Shown: positions 1 through 7,126 of the stretch, in pieces
How positions within the stretch are numbered: the stretch's first letter is position 1
Layout of the letters: the number at the start of each line of letters is the position of its first letter
Source of the DNA: a virus
Reading direction: 5' to 3' (one strand)
Length of the DNA stretch: 20,021 nucleotides
IMG/VR virus record: IMGVR_UViG_3300044627_003922
Location: 1-20,021 of that record
The notes under the pieces: generated by a model
Told to the model about the DNA's origin: nothing
Seen by the model: the letters and a program-made list of their open reading frames with translations, nothing else
Databases searched by the model: none
Translations under genes and position numbers: made by a program

Positions 1-76
1 GTGTCCGTCAGCGGCCCCCCCAAAAACTCGGTATGCTCCGGGGTCGTCCTCGGGGCCGATCGCGACCCTGGACTCC
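1..76. other. left edge, no gene seen
   Basis: No start codon opens a credible reading frame here on either strand. Read leftward, the segment follows the HNH stop codon and carries a T5 run directly followed by a G7 run. A weak TCGG/CCGA pairing precedes the T run, but no convincing terminator stem forms. In many phages an HNH gene lies beside the terminase genes or the cos end, so the packaging region may lie just outside the window. That last point is inference from gene order only. Confidence 0.4.
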
Positions 77-376
77 CTAGACCGTCGGCCCTTTCCACTC
101 CCCCGGGGTCCGGTTTCCCTTCGCCGTATTACACCGGGAGCAGGCCGCGACGAGGTTAGTCGGGTCATCGCTGCCGCCTCGGTCTACCGGGACGACGTGG
201 TCGACGTGCGTAGCGGTATCTCCGCAGTATCGGCAGATCCGGTTATCGCGGTCGAGTATCCGGGCGCGTATGCCTCGCCACCTCCTCGACGATCCCCTAA
301 GCGGTCGGGGGTGATCCGAGCATCGGGAGCCGGACGGGATAGGTCGGGCGCATATTTGACAGATCGTTCGGGGCAT
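77..376 (-). CDS. HNH endonuclease
   Basis: A 99-aa phage HNH nuclease, expected to cut or nick double-stranded DNA using a metal ion. An N-terminal CxxC pair (CQIC) is followed by the core: CRYCGD, then the catalytic HVDHVVP with its His-Asp-His, then the Asn of DPTNLVAACSRCN, and a closing CxxC. The four cysteines of the core would bind zinc. The chosen ATG overlaps the upstream stop as TAATG; an in-frame ATG nine codons earlier would overlap the neighbour by 28 bases. It is the last gene of the leftward tail-side operon here. Small HNH proteins in this position often assist terminase at cos, but no terminase is visible, so that role is inferred. Confidence 0.9.
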   Translation of the reverse strand: MPRTICQICARPIPSGSRCSDHPRPLRGSSRRWRGIRARILDRDNRICRYCGDTATHVDHVVPVDRGGSDDPTNLVAACSRCNTAKGNRTPGEWKGPTV

Positions 377-675
377 TAGAACGGCGGGTCCTTCTGGTCC
401 CACGGATTACCGGGGCGGTGGTGCCACCTGATAACCCCGAGGTCGTCGGCCCGGTGTCGGATGACCTCGAACCCTTCGAGGATTCGCAGCTCGTCGACCG
501 CGTCGAGGATCGGTAGGCCGGTATCCCCTGCGATGTCTGCCGCCGTCCTCGGTTCGGTCCTGACCAGGTGATAGATCGCCTGCCGAGTGTCGGCCCGATC
601 TAGGGTCCAGGTCGGCCAGGGTCGGGGGGTCGGCATCTGCCGGCGGTATCGGTAGGGGGATAGTTGGAGGGTCAT
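376..675 (-). CDS. small winged-helix DNA-binding-like protein
   Basis: A 99-aa protein of no recognised family. Residues about 27-75 (from DRADTRQAIYHLV through TAADIAGDTGLPILDAVDEL to FEVIRH) read as a MarR-like winged helix-turn-helix: a helix, the turn around TGLP, a recognition helix and a short beta wing. The N-terminus is rich in Arg, Pro and Tyr; the C-terminus is Trp- and His-rich. The ATG start overlaps the upstream stop as ATGA; an ATG 19 codons earlier would run deep into the neighbour and is unlikely. It lies between tail genes and the HNH gene, so a regulatory or packaging-linked DNA-binding role is possible but unproven. Confidence 0.65.
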   Translation of the reverse strand: MTLQLSPYRYRRQMPTPRPWPTWTLDRADTRQAIYHLVRTEPRTAADIAGDTGLPILDAVDELRILEGFEVIRHRADDLGVIRWHHRPGNPWDQKDPPF

Positions 676-854
676 TCCTCGGGCGGGGCGGTGAAGGTCT
701 CGGTCTCGGGGTCGTAGGTCCACCCGATCCACGCTCCGGAGTCCCCACGCTCGACGAGGGCGAGGCCTTCGGGCGGGGTGTAGTCATCGGTCCCGTCGTA
801 GACGATCGCGTTCACGATCAGGCCGGTCTCGGCGTTGTATTCGAGGAAGATCAT
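672..854 (-). CDS. small tail-fibre-adjacent protein
   Basis: A 60-aa acidic protein directly after the glycine-rich tail gene (ATGA overlap). The pattern of beta-rich sequence with WIGWTYDPETETFTAPP at the C-terminus resembles short proteins and fibre tips often found at the end of phage tail-fibre operons, where a 'GW-YD---F--P' segment recurs. No signal peptide or TM segment is visible. It could be a fibre tip or an assembly helper; the sequence alone does not decide. Confidence 0.7.
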   Translation of the reverse strand: MIFLEYNAETGLIVNAIVYDGTDDYTPPEGLALVERGDSGAWIGWTYDPETETFTAPPEE

Positions 855-1759
855 CCGTAGACCCAGACCTTTACCTCGGCCCTGCCTCCGTCGCCGCCCT
901 TACCGGCGGTTGTTCCTGACGATCCGGCGCTTGCTCCTCCGCCTCCGCCTGCTCCGCCGGGGACCCCTCCGTTCCCGCCTGCTCCGGCCGAATAGGTCGA
1001 GGCTCCCCCTCCTCCCCCGCCTCCTCCTTGCGAGGTCGATCCGTTGCCACCCGCTCCTCCGGTAGCGCCGGTCCCGGCCGTTCCTGCCGACCCGCCTCCC
1101 CCGGTCGCGACGGCCGCAGTCCGGGCCGCTGTGAAGATGTTCGTCGGGTCGGTCTCGTAAGAACCTCCCGCCCCTCCTACGAAGGCGGTAGTCGGAGTCG
1201 CGGCGACTCCTCCCCCTGCTCCTCCCCCTCCGGCTGCCTTGTAGCCCTTAGAACCGGCCGCTCCTGCTCCGGCGAGTGCGGCGGTTCCGCCGCTGCCGGT
1301 AGCCGGGTTTATCTGCTGCGTAATCCCTACGCCGCCGAGGGCCGATCCCGTAGATGCCCCGCCGTTAAACCCTCCGCCGCCGCCTATGTAGTAGAGGGGG
1401 CCGAACCTGGAGAGGCCGCCCCTTACGCCGTGGAAGCCGGTCCCCGACGGGTTAGCCCCGTTCGGTCCTACTCCTCCGGCCCCGACGGTTACGGTCACCG
1501 AACCGGATACCTCGTCGCCGGTCAGGACGTCGCGGTAGATACCGCCTCCGGCCCCTCCGCCGCCCCCGTAGGAGTTAGAGGCCCCGGACCCTGATCCCCC
1601 CGACCCTCCGGCCGCTACGGTCTCGACGACGATTACCTTTGCCCCAGTCGGGATCGAATAGGTCGTCGACGAGGTGAAGGTCTGCGAGTCCAGAAGGGTT
1701 ACCTTGTCCGCCTGCGTCGCGAGGTTCTCGTTCGCAGATTTCGGCCCGAGATAACGCAT
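851..1759 (-). CDS. glycine-rich tail fibre / adhesin-like minor tail protein
   Basis: A 302-aa protein with a short N-terminal beta region (about 1-45, including TFTSSTTYSIPTGAKVIVVE) followed by a long, nearly uninterrupted glycine-rich region with many GGGGG and GGAGG runs and scattered aromatic residues. It ends in RAEVKVWVYG. This layout matches glycine-rich tail domains in which polyglycine-II sheets form the receptor-binding tip, as in T4-like gp38 adhesins. No catalytic motif is seen. It sits after the 499-aa fibre gene (TAATG overlap), so it is probably the distal receptor-binding part. The GGN codons make the opposite strand proline/arginine-rich, which produces false ORFs. Confidence 0.85.
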   Translation of the reverse strand: MRYLGPKSANENLATQADKVTLLDSQTFTSSTTYSIPTGAKVIVVETVAAGGSGGSGSGASNSYGGGGGAGGGIYRDVLTGDEVSGSVTVTVGAGGVGPNGANPSGTGFHGVRGGLSRFGPLYYIGGGGGFNGGASTGSALGGVGITQQINPATGSGGTAALAGAGAAGSKGYKAAGGGGAGGGVAATPTTAFVGGAGGSYETDPTNIFTAARTAAVATGGGGSAGTAGTGATGGAGGNGSTSQGGGGGGGGASTYSAGAGGNGGVPGGAGGGGGASAGSSGTTAGKGGDGGRAEVKVWVYG

Positions 1760-3258
1760 TACTTCCGGACGACCACCCGATACTGATTCGAGGTCGGAGC
1801 GGTAGCGAAGACGAGGTCGATCGCGCTCGTCGAGGTCCTGCGGGTCTCGACGATGACCTCGTCGTAGTCGCCGGAGGTCCGGTAGACCTGGACGATGACG
1901 TCCCGGGTCCCGAGGTTATGCGAGACGGTGATCGTCGTCGCCGACCCGTTGCCGATGTCGGCAGCGTAGGTGCCGCCCCCGGTCTGCGCGTCGACGTAGG
2001 CCTTAGTCGCGCCGTCCTGCGCCGAGGTCGGATCGACGAGGTTGACGATCTTCCCCTCGGAGTTCGCGTCGAAGGCTGCGCCCGATCCGTGTCCGGTCGT
2101 GACCTTGTAGGCCGGGGAGGTCGCGTGAGACGATTCGACCGGGCCGGTGAAGGTGGCGCCGGTAGTCCGGGCGACGGATGAATCGACGGCCAGGGTCGCG
2201 CCGGTCTTTGTCAGGCCGGAGCCCGCGATCAGCTCGCCTGCCCGGGAGAAGACCGCCCAAACATTCGCATCGGTCCCGGGGGTGATCGCGCCGTTCGTGG
2301 TCACGACCCATCCGGTGTCTGCGTTCGTGGTCCCCTGCTCGACGAATACGAAGGCTCCCCCGGAGAGGCCATCGGAGGCCCGGGCGGGGGTCGACCCGAC
2401 GAGGTAGATCCCGTTCTCGATCGGGTCGGTCTGATCCTTTACGAGGACCCGGTCGCCTCCGGCGAGGGTGACGCCGTCGAGGGTACTGCTAGGAGTTAGG
2501 GCCGTCGCGATCGTGATGTTTGATCCGAGGGTCGCCGCCCTGACTGAAGGTTTGACGTCGAGGCCGTTAGCCGAGGCCTGGACCTGGCCGACGGTTGCCG
2601 CGTCGGTCGTTGCGGTCCCGTCGGATAGGCCGGTGATCTTCTGCGAGTTCAGGGACACCGAGGCGGTCGGGGCGGACATCTGATCGAGTCGCGAGGACCG
2701 GACCTGCGTATCGAAGTTTGCGATCTTCGAGGTCGCGATCCCGGCAGAGGCCGAGACGTCCCCGTCGACGATGGTCCCGTCCGCGATATTCGAGGAGGTG
2801 ACCGCCCCGGTCCCGATGGTCGGGTTCGGATAGGTGCCGGTCAGGTCTCCCCCGGCTGCGCCCGAGGGCGTCCGGGAGTTGGTCAGGCGACTATCCCCGT
2901 CGGTGACGTAGCGGTTCGAGGTGGAAGGAGATCCGGAGGTGCCGGCGAGGGCGGCCTTCTCGTCGGTCGAGGGGAACCGGGAGTCGTCTCCGGCTGCGAC
3001 CTTGCCCGAGGTGGTCCCGGTGTCGGCCGAGATGGTCGTCCCGGCGATCGAGATCCCGGACCCGGCGGTGTAAGTGACCCCCTGCGCGGTGAGGTCGACC
3101 CAGTTCGAGTCGGCGTAGACATAGAGGTTATCGTCGGTCGTGTTGTAGTAGACCTGACCCTCGACCGGGGAGGCAGGGGCCGAGGCGAGGTTCTGTATTC
3201 GGGCGTTTTGGAGTTCGAGTTTCCCGAGGTCGATCGGGCTTCCGAAGGTGACGGCCAT
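1759..3258 (-). CDS. tail fibre / minor tail protein
   Basis: A 499-aa structural protein built from fibre modules. The N-terminal segment has VEGQVYYNTTDDNLYVY, common at the head of phage fibres. It is followed by a GDLTGTYPNPTIGTGAVTS linker typical of fibre stalks, a 'GLSDGTATTDAATVGQV' block repeated in variant form near the C-terminus (VDPTSAQDGATKAYVD), and a C-terminal beta domain with TITVSHNLGTRDVIVQVY. The ATG has a good ribosome site, AAGGAG, about 9 bases upstream in the 13-base gap. The C-terminal domain resembles that of the 110-aa protein upstream. Role: host recognition or fibre shaft. Confidence 0.9.
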   Translation of the reverse strand: MAVTFGSPIDLGKLELQNARIQNLASAPASPVEGQVYYNTTDDNLYVYADSNWVDLTAQGVTYTAGSGISIAGTTISADTGTTSGKVAAGDDSRFPSTDEKAALAGTSGSPSTSNRYVTDGDSRLTNSRTPSGAAGGDLTGTYPNPTIGTGAVTSSNIADGTIVDGDVSASAGIATSKIANFDTQVRSSRLDQMSAPTASVSLNSQKITGLSDGTATTDAATVGQVQASANGLDVKPSVRAATLGSNITIATALTPSSTLDGVTLAGGDRVLVKDQTDPIENGIYLVGSTPARASDGLSGGAFVFVEQGTTNADTGWVVTTNGAITPGTDANVWAVFSRAGELIAGSGLTKTGATLAVDSSVARTTGATFTGPVESSHATSPAYKVTTGHGSGAAFDANSEGKIVNLVDPTSAQDGATKAYVDAQTGGGTYAADIGNGSATTITVSHNLGTRDVIVQVYRTSGDYDEVIVETRRTSTSAIDLVFATAPTSNQYRVVVRK

Positions 3259-3271
3259 AAGGCGGGGCTCC

Positions 3272-3604
3272 TTAGTTCAGGTATGCGTTGCCAGAGAAGG
3301 GGGCGGTGAATCGGATGACGAGGGCGTTATCCGAGACGTGTTCGACTTTCGTAATCCACTCGTTGCCGCCGCTATCGACGACGGTTACCGAGGGCCGCTT
3401 CCCGAGGTTATGAGTGATTGACCACGTCGCCGAGGGGGTCGACTGGACGTGCTGGTAGTGCTTATCGCCGGAGGTCCCCTGGAGGCCGACGACGGCCTCG
3501 GAGATGACGACGGCCTGCTCGACGACTTCGATCGTGACGTCCGGCCCGGTCCCCTCTACTACTTCGACCTCGGTCTCGGAGACCTCGATCCGTCCGGTCG
3601 GCAT
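3272..3604 (-). CDS. small tail protein with HNLG beta domain
   Basis: A 110-aa protein. Its N-terminal half is acidic and beta-rich (VSETEVEVVEGTGPDVTIEV). Its C-terminal half, ATWSITHNLGKRPSVTVVD through ALVIRFTAPFSGNAYLN, is a beta-sandwich-like domain also found at the end of the 499-aa fibre protein next to it. It starts on a TAATG overlap with the upstream gene. It probably belongs to the distal tail as a fibre connector or baseplate part; no enzymatic motif is present. Confidence 0.8.
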   Translation of the reverse strand: MPTGRIEVSETEVEVVEGTGPDVTIEVVEQAVVISEAVVGLQGTSGDKHYQHVQSTPSATWSITHNLGKRPSVTVVDSGGNEWITKVEHVSDNALVIRFTAPFSGNAYLN

Positions 3605-3960
3605 TACGACCTCGTCACCTCGGGGGCGACGAAGAACCGCCCCGCGAGGAGGGTCGTGACGACCGAACCGGTAACGATTTCGAGGTCGTAGACATAGGAC
3701 GAGTCGCCGGACCGGGGCGCGATCGCGGCGAGGACCGAGGCCGGAATGTTCAGGTCAACGGTGCCGGCCGATCCCCCGAGGGTGATGTAGGGGGTCGCGG
3801 TCAGGACGACCGTCGAGGCGGAGGCCTTTTTCCGGACCTCCATCCGAGCAGTCGACCCCGAGAGGTTGACCGGGGTCCCGTCGATTGTCCAGGTGAAGAC
3901 CCGCCGATAGGTGGCACCCTGTCGGGCGCGGATCGGAAAGGTCGCGGGGTAGGAAGGCAT
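3604..3960 (-). CDS. baseplate/fibre-type tail protein
   Basis: A 118-aa protein that opens the leftward tail block in this window. The pattern RRVFTWTIDGTPVNLSGSTARMEVRKK followed by short beta strands is typical of small phage beta-sandwich proteins like the N-terminal domain of BppU-type baseplate proteins. A GAGG ribosome site lies about 9 bases before the ATG. The 213-base gap upstream probably holds its promoter. The specific role is inferred from family resemblance and position. Confidence 0.75.
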   Translation of the reverse strand: MPSYPATFPIRARQGATYRRVFTWTIDGTPVNLSGSTARMEVRKKASASTVVLTATPYITLGGSAGTVDLNIPASVLAAIAPRSGDSSYVYDLEIVTGSVVTTLLAGRFFVAPEVTRS

Positions 3961-4054
3961 CGGGGGGACCTCGCGAGTCGAGTGTTGGAAGACTCCCCCG
4001 TCCGGGGGCCAGGGAGACGAGACGGGGGCAAGGTCGGGCGCCCCTTCGGGGAGT

Positions 4055-4075
4055 GTGAAGTCAACCGAGAGGAGC
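4055..4075 (+). promoter_or_regulatory. third copy of the GTGAAGTCAACC control motif
   Basis: GTGAAGTCAACCG at 4055-4067, followed by AGAGGAGC, matches the leader of the two rightward promoters at 16757 and 17964, except that about five bases are missing before the ribosome-site-like part. A CTTC lies a few bases before the motif, so the CTTC/GAAG dyad is partly kept. No rightward gene follows; the next genes are leftward. It may be a repressor-binding site or the remnant of a promoter cassette. Confidence 0.45.
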
Positions 4076-4128
4076 TGCGCCCGACCGTAGGCGCAACTAG
4101 CCCGAAGGCGGTTGCGCGAAAACTAATA

Positions 4129-4162
4129 TAGCGGACCGTCCGGACGCGATGATAGTCCGCTA
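4129..4162. promoter_or_regulatory. 8-bp inverted repeat, possible operator
   Basis: TAGCGGAC (4129-4136) and GTCCGCTA (4155-4162) are perfect inverted copies with an 18-base spacer. The left arm overlaps the TATATT element that could be a leftward -10 box. ACCGTCCGG occurs inside the spacer side and again just after the right arm. The arrangement suits a dimeric regulator or an RNA hairpin in the 3' UTR of the gene ending at 4174. Confidence 0.4.
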
Positions 4163-4173
4163 AACCGTCCGGG

Positions 4174-4926
4174 CTATTTCAGTCCGAGCGCCTTCACGAT
4201 GGCGGCGTCGGCCTGATGGAGGAGGTCTTCGGCCCTGCGGAGCGCCTCCTTGCCTTCCCGATCCTGGACTTCGGCCTTGCCTTGATCGACGACCTGCGTC
4301 AGTTTGCGGATCATCGAGTAGGCGTCAGAGACCGGGTCTTTTCGTTTGGCGATTGTGCGTCCGATTCGACTCTCTAGTTGCCTGCGTTTCTCAAGTCGTT
4401 TTTCGGCCCTTCGCATCCGAAGTCGCTCATTGTCTTTCCGGCGGTATTCGGGATTGACCCATCTTCTAATCGTTCCGCGATCCCTGCCATAAATGGCCGC
4501 CAGTTCAGTTAGCGTTAGTCCTGCGGCGTGTAGGTCGGCGATTTCCTCTCGGGTCGCTTGTTCAGTTGGAAGTCCGCGATAAACCGGACCCGAGTCGATC
4601 CTCGGTTTACCCCGCAACTGTTCGACGGCTTGCGCTATTGACAAACCTTCGGTCTCGGATAGACAGTCGCGATAATAGAAAATCCTCCGATAAACGTTTG
4701 CCGTTACGCGGGTGAAATCGAGGTTGTCTTCACACCATTTCCCCCAGTTGCCGGCTAAGGTCTTGTCTCGGATTGCCTCTAGTGCCGCTCCGACTGCGAT
4801 TGCGTGACGAAACATTTCTGAGGCCGCCGCTAAGACTCGGGCGTGTTGCGCGTTTGCCTCCGCTGCTAACTCGTTCAGAGTCATCGCGGCCAGGTCGGGC
4901 CGGTCGGCCTTGACGAGATCGGTCAT
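4174..4926 (-). CDS. DUF3102-like protein with helix-turn-helix
   Basis: A 250-aa protein. Residues about 20-95 contain HAIAVGAALEAIRDKTLAGNWGKW, similar to DUF3102-type domains (a helical pair with a Trp-rich 'G-W--W' segment). Residues about 120-160 (TREEIADLHAAGLTLTELA through GRDRGTIRRWV) form a resolvase/Hin-like helix-turn-helix. They are followed by a long basic coiled helix (RMRRAEKRLEKRRQLE). It starts on a TAATG overlap; an ATG 18 codons upstream is less likely. Third codon positions carry more A/T than in neighbouring genes, suggesting later acquisition. A regulatory or plasmid/phage maintenance role is plausible but not shown. Confidence 0.7.
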   Translation of the reverse strand: MTDLVKADRPDLAAMTLNELAAEANAQHARVLAAASEMFRHAIAVGAALEAIRDKTLAGNWGKWCEDNLDFTRVTANVYRRIFYYRDCLSETEGLSIAQAVEQLRGKPRIDSGPVYRGLPTEQATREEIADLHAAGLTLTELAAIYGRDRGTIRRWVNPEYRRKDNERLRMRRAEKRLEKRRQLESRIGRTIAKRKDPVSDAYSMIRKLTQVVDQGKAEVQDREGKEALRRAEDLLHQADAAIVKALGLK

Positions 4927-5564
4927 TACGCTGCCGCCCTCGAATAGGTGACGACGGTCCGGGTCGAGACTCCGAGCCATCGGGCGGTCTCCTCGACGGT
5001 CTTCCCCTGATCCCGGAGGCCGGAGACGATCGACCGCTTCATCGGATCGTCAAGGTCCTTCCACTTCGGGCGGCGGTAACCGGTTTCGGGCTCCCGCCCG
5101 TCCTGCTCCCTGATCCGTTCGATCCATCCCTGCGGAAGGTCGAGGTCGAGGTGAACCCGGTAGGAGTGCTGCCCCTCGTAGTCGGTCAGGACTCGGCGGA
5201 TCAGGGCGTCCTCGTCGGCCCGGGTCAGGACTAGGGCCTGCCGGTCGGACTCGGGCCGGACTATCCGGAGGCGTAGGGCCTTTTCTGCCTCCCATAGGAG
5301 GAAGTAAAGAGTTTTCCGAGTCGCCCCTGACCGGACGGCGTTCTCGAACCGATACCGGAAATGTTCGTAAAGGCTGCGGTCCTCGGGCGGGCAGTCGAGG
5401 GCGGATAGTCCGGCGAACCCGGGGGGACCGATCGGGGTCTCCGAGGACCGGGACGATCGCCCGGGGGTAGCGGCCGACGCATCAGATAGAAGTTCGAGAC
5501 GGGCCAGGACCGCCCGGATCTCGGCCCTAAGTTCGGGGTCGTCGATGTCGCCGATCCAGTTCAC
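4926..5564 (-). CDS. HTH-containing protein, divergent from integrase
   Basis: A 212-aa protein with a GTG start and a GAGGG ribosome site about 4 bases upstream. An acidic, Ser-rich N-terminus is followed by a helical middle (SLYEHFRYRFENAVRS, AEKALRLRIVRPESDR) and a C-terminal helix-turn-helix (VSGLRDQGKTVEETARWLG then STRTVVTYSR). It is transcribed away from the integrase across a 74-base gap and is coupled to the next HTH gene. Such a position fits a regulator of the integrase or of lysogeny, but the family is not recognised. Confidence 0.6.
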   Translation of the reverse strand: MNWIGDIDDPELRAEIRAVLARLELLSDASAATPGRSSRSSETPIGPPGFAGLSALDCPPEDRSLYEHFRYRFENAVRSGATRKTLYFLLWEAEKALRLRIVRPESDRQALVLTRADEDALIRRVLTDYEGQHSYRVHLDLDLPQGWIERIREQDGREPETGYRRPKWKDLDDPMKRSIVSGLRDQGKTVEETARWLGVSTRTVVTYSRAAA

Positions 5565-5638
5565 GCGGCCCTCGATTCACGATGACGAGCCGGTTTCCCG
5601 GTCCGTGTATGGTCTATTGGACGAACCTGAACTGATTC
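5565..5638. promoter_or_regulatory. divergent promoter region, possible attP
   Basis: The 74-base gap between the leftward HTH gene and the integrase. TATGGTCTATTGGACG (5608-5623) could include a rightward -10 (TATGGT) and nearly matches a segment at 15784-15798 before the XRE gene. GGTT and AACC flank a 36-base stretch (about 5592-5627) as outer arms; serine-integrase attP sites are about 50 bp, are usually next to int and have outer dyad arms, but the inner symmetry here is poor. An attP call is therefore only a suggestion. Confidence 0.35.
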
Positions 5639-7063
5639 GTGGAGATGAGCATAATAAAGGGGATGAAACTCGCCGGGTATATCCGCGTCTCCCGCGTCGG
5701 CGGTCGCGAGGGCGAAGGATACATCTCTCCGGACCTCCAGAGGCAGGCGGTCGAGACCTATGCCGCCGAGATGGGCGGGACGATCGCCCGATGGTTTACC
5801 GACGAGGACTACTCGGGAGGGACCCTGGACCGCCCCGGGTTTCAGGCTGCCCTCGGTGAGATCCGGGCAGGCCGACTCGATGGCATCGTCGTTATGCGGA
5901 TCGACCGTTTCGCCCGGTCGGTCGCCGACGGTGCCTCGGTGATCCGTGAACTCCACGACTCGGGGAAGGTCTTCGCCTCCTGCCAGGAACGCATCAGTCC
6001 CGGGACCCCGGAGGGCCGGTTTATGTTGACCTCGTTCCTCGCTAATGCCGAACTGTTCCTCGATCAGTCGAAGGCGGGATGGAGGGCGGCGAAGTCCCGG
6101 GCGGTCGCCCGAGGCGCTCCGATCGGGCCGACCCCGTTCGGGTATCTGCGGGTGAAGTCTCCGGCGACCCGGGCCAATCAGGTCACGCCGGCCGAGGCTG
6201 CCCGGATGACCGGGGACGAACCGGCCGTCGGGACCGTGATCCCTGACCCCGAAACCGGGCCGGTCGTGACCGAGGTCTTCCGACGGGCCGCTGCCGGGGA
6301 TACCCTCGCCTCGATCGCGGCGTTCGTGAATAGCCGGGTCCCGGTCGAGGGCCGTCGGCCCTATGCCCCTTCGGAGGTCCGGCGATGGTTGACGAACCGT
6401 TTCTACCTCGGGCAGATCCATTACGGCGACCTCGTCGCGACCGATTCGCACCCGCCCCTGACCGACCCCGCGACCTTCCGGGCGGCTGCCCCTGACCCAG
6501 CTCGGTCGAAACGGCGGCCTGAATCGCTGCCCCTGGTCGGACTCCTCCGGTGCGAGAACTGTAAGAACCCGATGGTCGGCAACCGGTTCGGAGGCCCTAA
6601 GCACGACCGGCCGATCTACCGGTGCGGGTCCCGTTGCGGGGAGGGCGCGGTGATCTCGGCGTCGATCGTGGAGCCCTTCATTTTCGACGATGTCCGGGAG
6701 GCGATCGCCGACCGCCGCCTGATCGGTGCCGGGGTCGATGTCTCCGACCTCGATCGGGCCGTGATCGCGGCCGAGGAGGAACTCGACGCGTTTCTCGGGG
6801 ACCTGACCATTCGTTCTAGTCTCGGCCCTGACCGATGGCAGAAGGGCGTCCTCCTCCGATCGTGCGCCCTGGACGAGGCCCGACGGGTCCGCGACGAGGC
6901 CGTTCAGGGGCAGGCCCTCTACTCGGTCGACCTTTCCGATCCGTCGGACCACGATCTATCGACCTTCGCCTTCGCGGTTATCGCGGCGGTCTACGTCGGG
7001 CGCGGTCGAGGCACCGACCGGCTCCGGGTCGTTTACGTCGACGACCACGAACCGGACGCCTAG
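5639..7063 (+). CDS. int: large serine integrase
   Basis: A 474-aa large serine recombinase that would integrate the phage genome at attB. The resolvase domain opens with LAGYIRVSRVGG, whose serine (residue 18 from the GTG start) is the nucleophile. Other catalytic-domain marks are DEDYSGGTLDRPG, DGIVVMRIDRFARS (active-site arginines) and EGRFMLTSFLANAE. The recombinase domain follows (GYLRV, TNRFYLGQIHYG). A zinc ribbon uses C305, C308, C329 and C333, and a helical coiled-coil-like tail closes the protein. Length suits the Bxb1/TP901 class. Possible starts are GTG 5639, ATG 5645 and ATG 5663; none has a well-spaced ribosome site, and ATG 5663 best fits the family N-terminus. Confidence 0.95.
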   Translation: MEMSIIKGMKLAGYIRVSRVGGREGEGYISPDLQRQAVETYAAEMGGTIARWFTDEDYSGGTLDRPGFQAALGEIRAGRLDGIVVMRIDRFARSVADGASVIRELHDSGKVFASCQERISPGTPEGRFMLTSFLANAELFLDQSKAGWRAAKSRAVARGAPIGPTPFGYLRVKSPATRANQVTPAEAARMTGDEPAVGTVIPDPETGPVVTEVFRRAAAGDTLASIAAFVNSRVPVEGRRPYAPSEVRRWLTNRFYLGQIHYGDLVATDSHPPLTDPATFRAAAPDPARSKRRPESLPLVGLLRCENCKNPMVGNRFGGPKHDRPIYRCGSRCGEGAVISASIVEPFIFDDVREAIADRRLIGAGVDVSDLDRAVIAAEEELDAFLGDLTIRSSLGPDRWQKGVLLRSCALDEARRVRDEAVQGQALYSVDLSDPSDHDLSTFAFAVIAAVYVGRGRGTDRLRVVYVDDHEPDA

Positions 7064-7126
7064 TTCGGCCTCCCGGCGTCGGACGATCGCCTCGATCCCC
7101 CGGTCGATCAGGTGCGGGGGGATCAT
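6956..7126 (-). CDS. possible 56-aa protein overlapping the integrase 3' end
   Basis: A leftward 56-codon frame whose ATG overlaps the stop of the preceding nuclease gene as ATGA, the coupling used throughout this operon. The first 35 residues (MIPPHLIDRGIEAIVRRRE, then GVRFVVVDVND) read like a small helix-strand protein. The rest is low-complexity and lies antisense to the last 108 bases of the integrase. It may be a genuine final gene of the leftward operon or a chance frame; the coupling is the main argument in favour. Confidence 0.4.
   Translation of the reverse strand: MIPPHLIDRGIEAIVRRREAELGVRFVVVDVNDPEPVGASTAPDVDRRDNREGEGR

Larger units (their letters stand above)
3961..4173. promoter_or_regulatory. 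gene-free control region with inverted repeats
   Basis: The largest gap in the left half, before the leftward tail genes. I see: a CCCCC/GGGGG hairpin with a 4-base loop at 3995-4008; the inverted repeat GCGCAAC/GTTGCGC with a 13-base loop at 4091-4117; the inverted repeat TAGCGGAC/GTCCGCTA with an 18-base spacer at 4129-4162; and ACCGTCCGG twice (4135-4143 and 4164-4172). On the minus strand TATATT at 4130-4125 could be a -10 box, with no clear -35. Together these suggest a regulated leftward promoter and 5' UTR for the tail genes. That is inference. Confidence 0.5.

Noticed and set aside
835-1594. Rightward open frames opposite the glycine-rich tail gene
   Set aside because: They are the proline/arginine/serine-rich complement of GGN glycine codons, with no family features.
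3995-4008. CCCCC/GGGGG hairpin as a terminator before the tail genes
   Set aside because: The stem is only 5 bp and is followed leftward by AGTCTTCC, not by a T run.
5592-5627. A confident attP call before the integrase
   Set aside because: Only the outer GGTT/AACC arms are symmetric; the inner positions do not match, and no attB or attL/attR is available for comparison. Kept only as a possibility in the gap entry.
5561-6952. Long open frame on the minus strand, opposite the integrase
   Set aside because: Its Arg/Gly/Pro/Asp-rich product has no recognisable domain and the other strand encodes a complete serine integrase. Long antisense frames are expected at this GC content.
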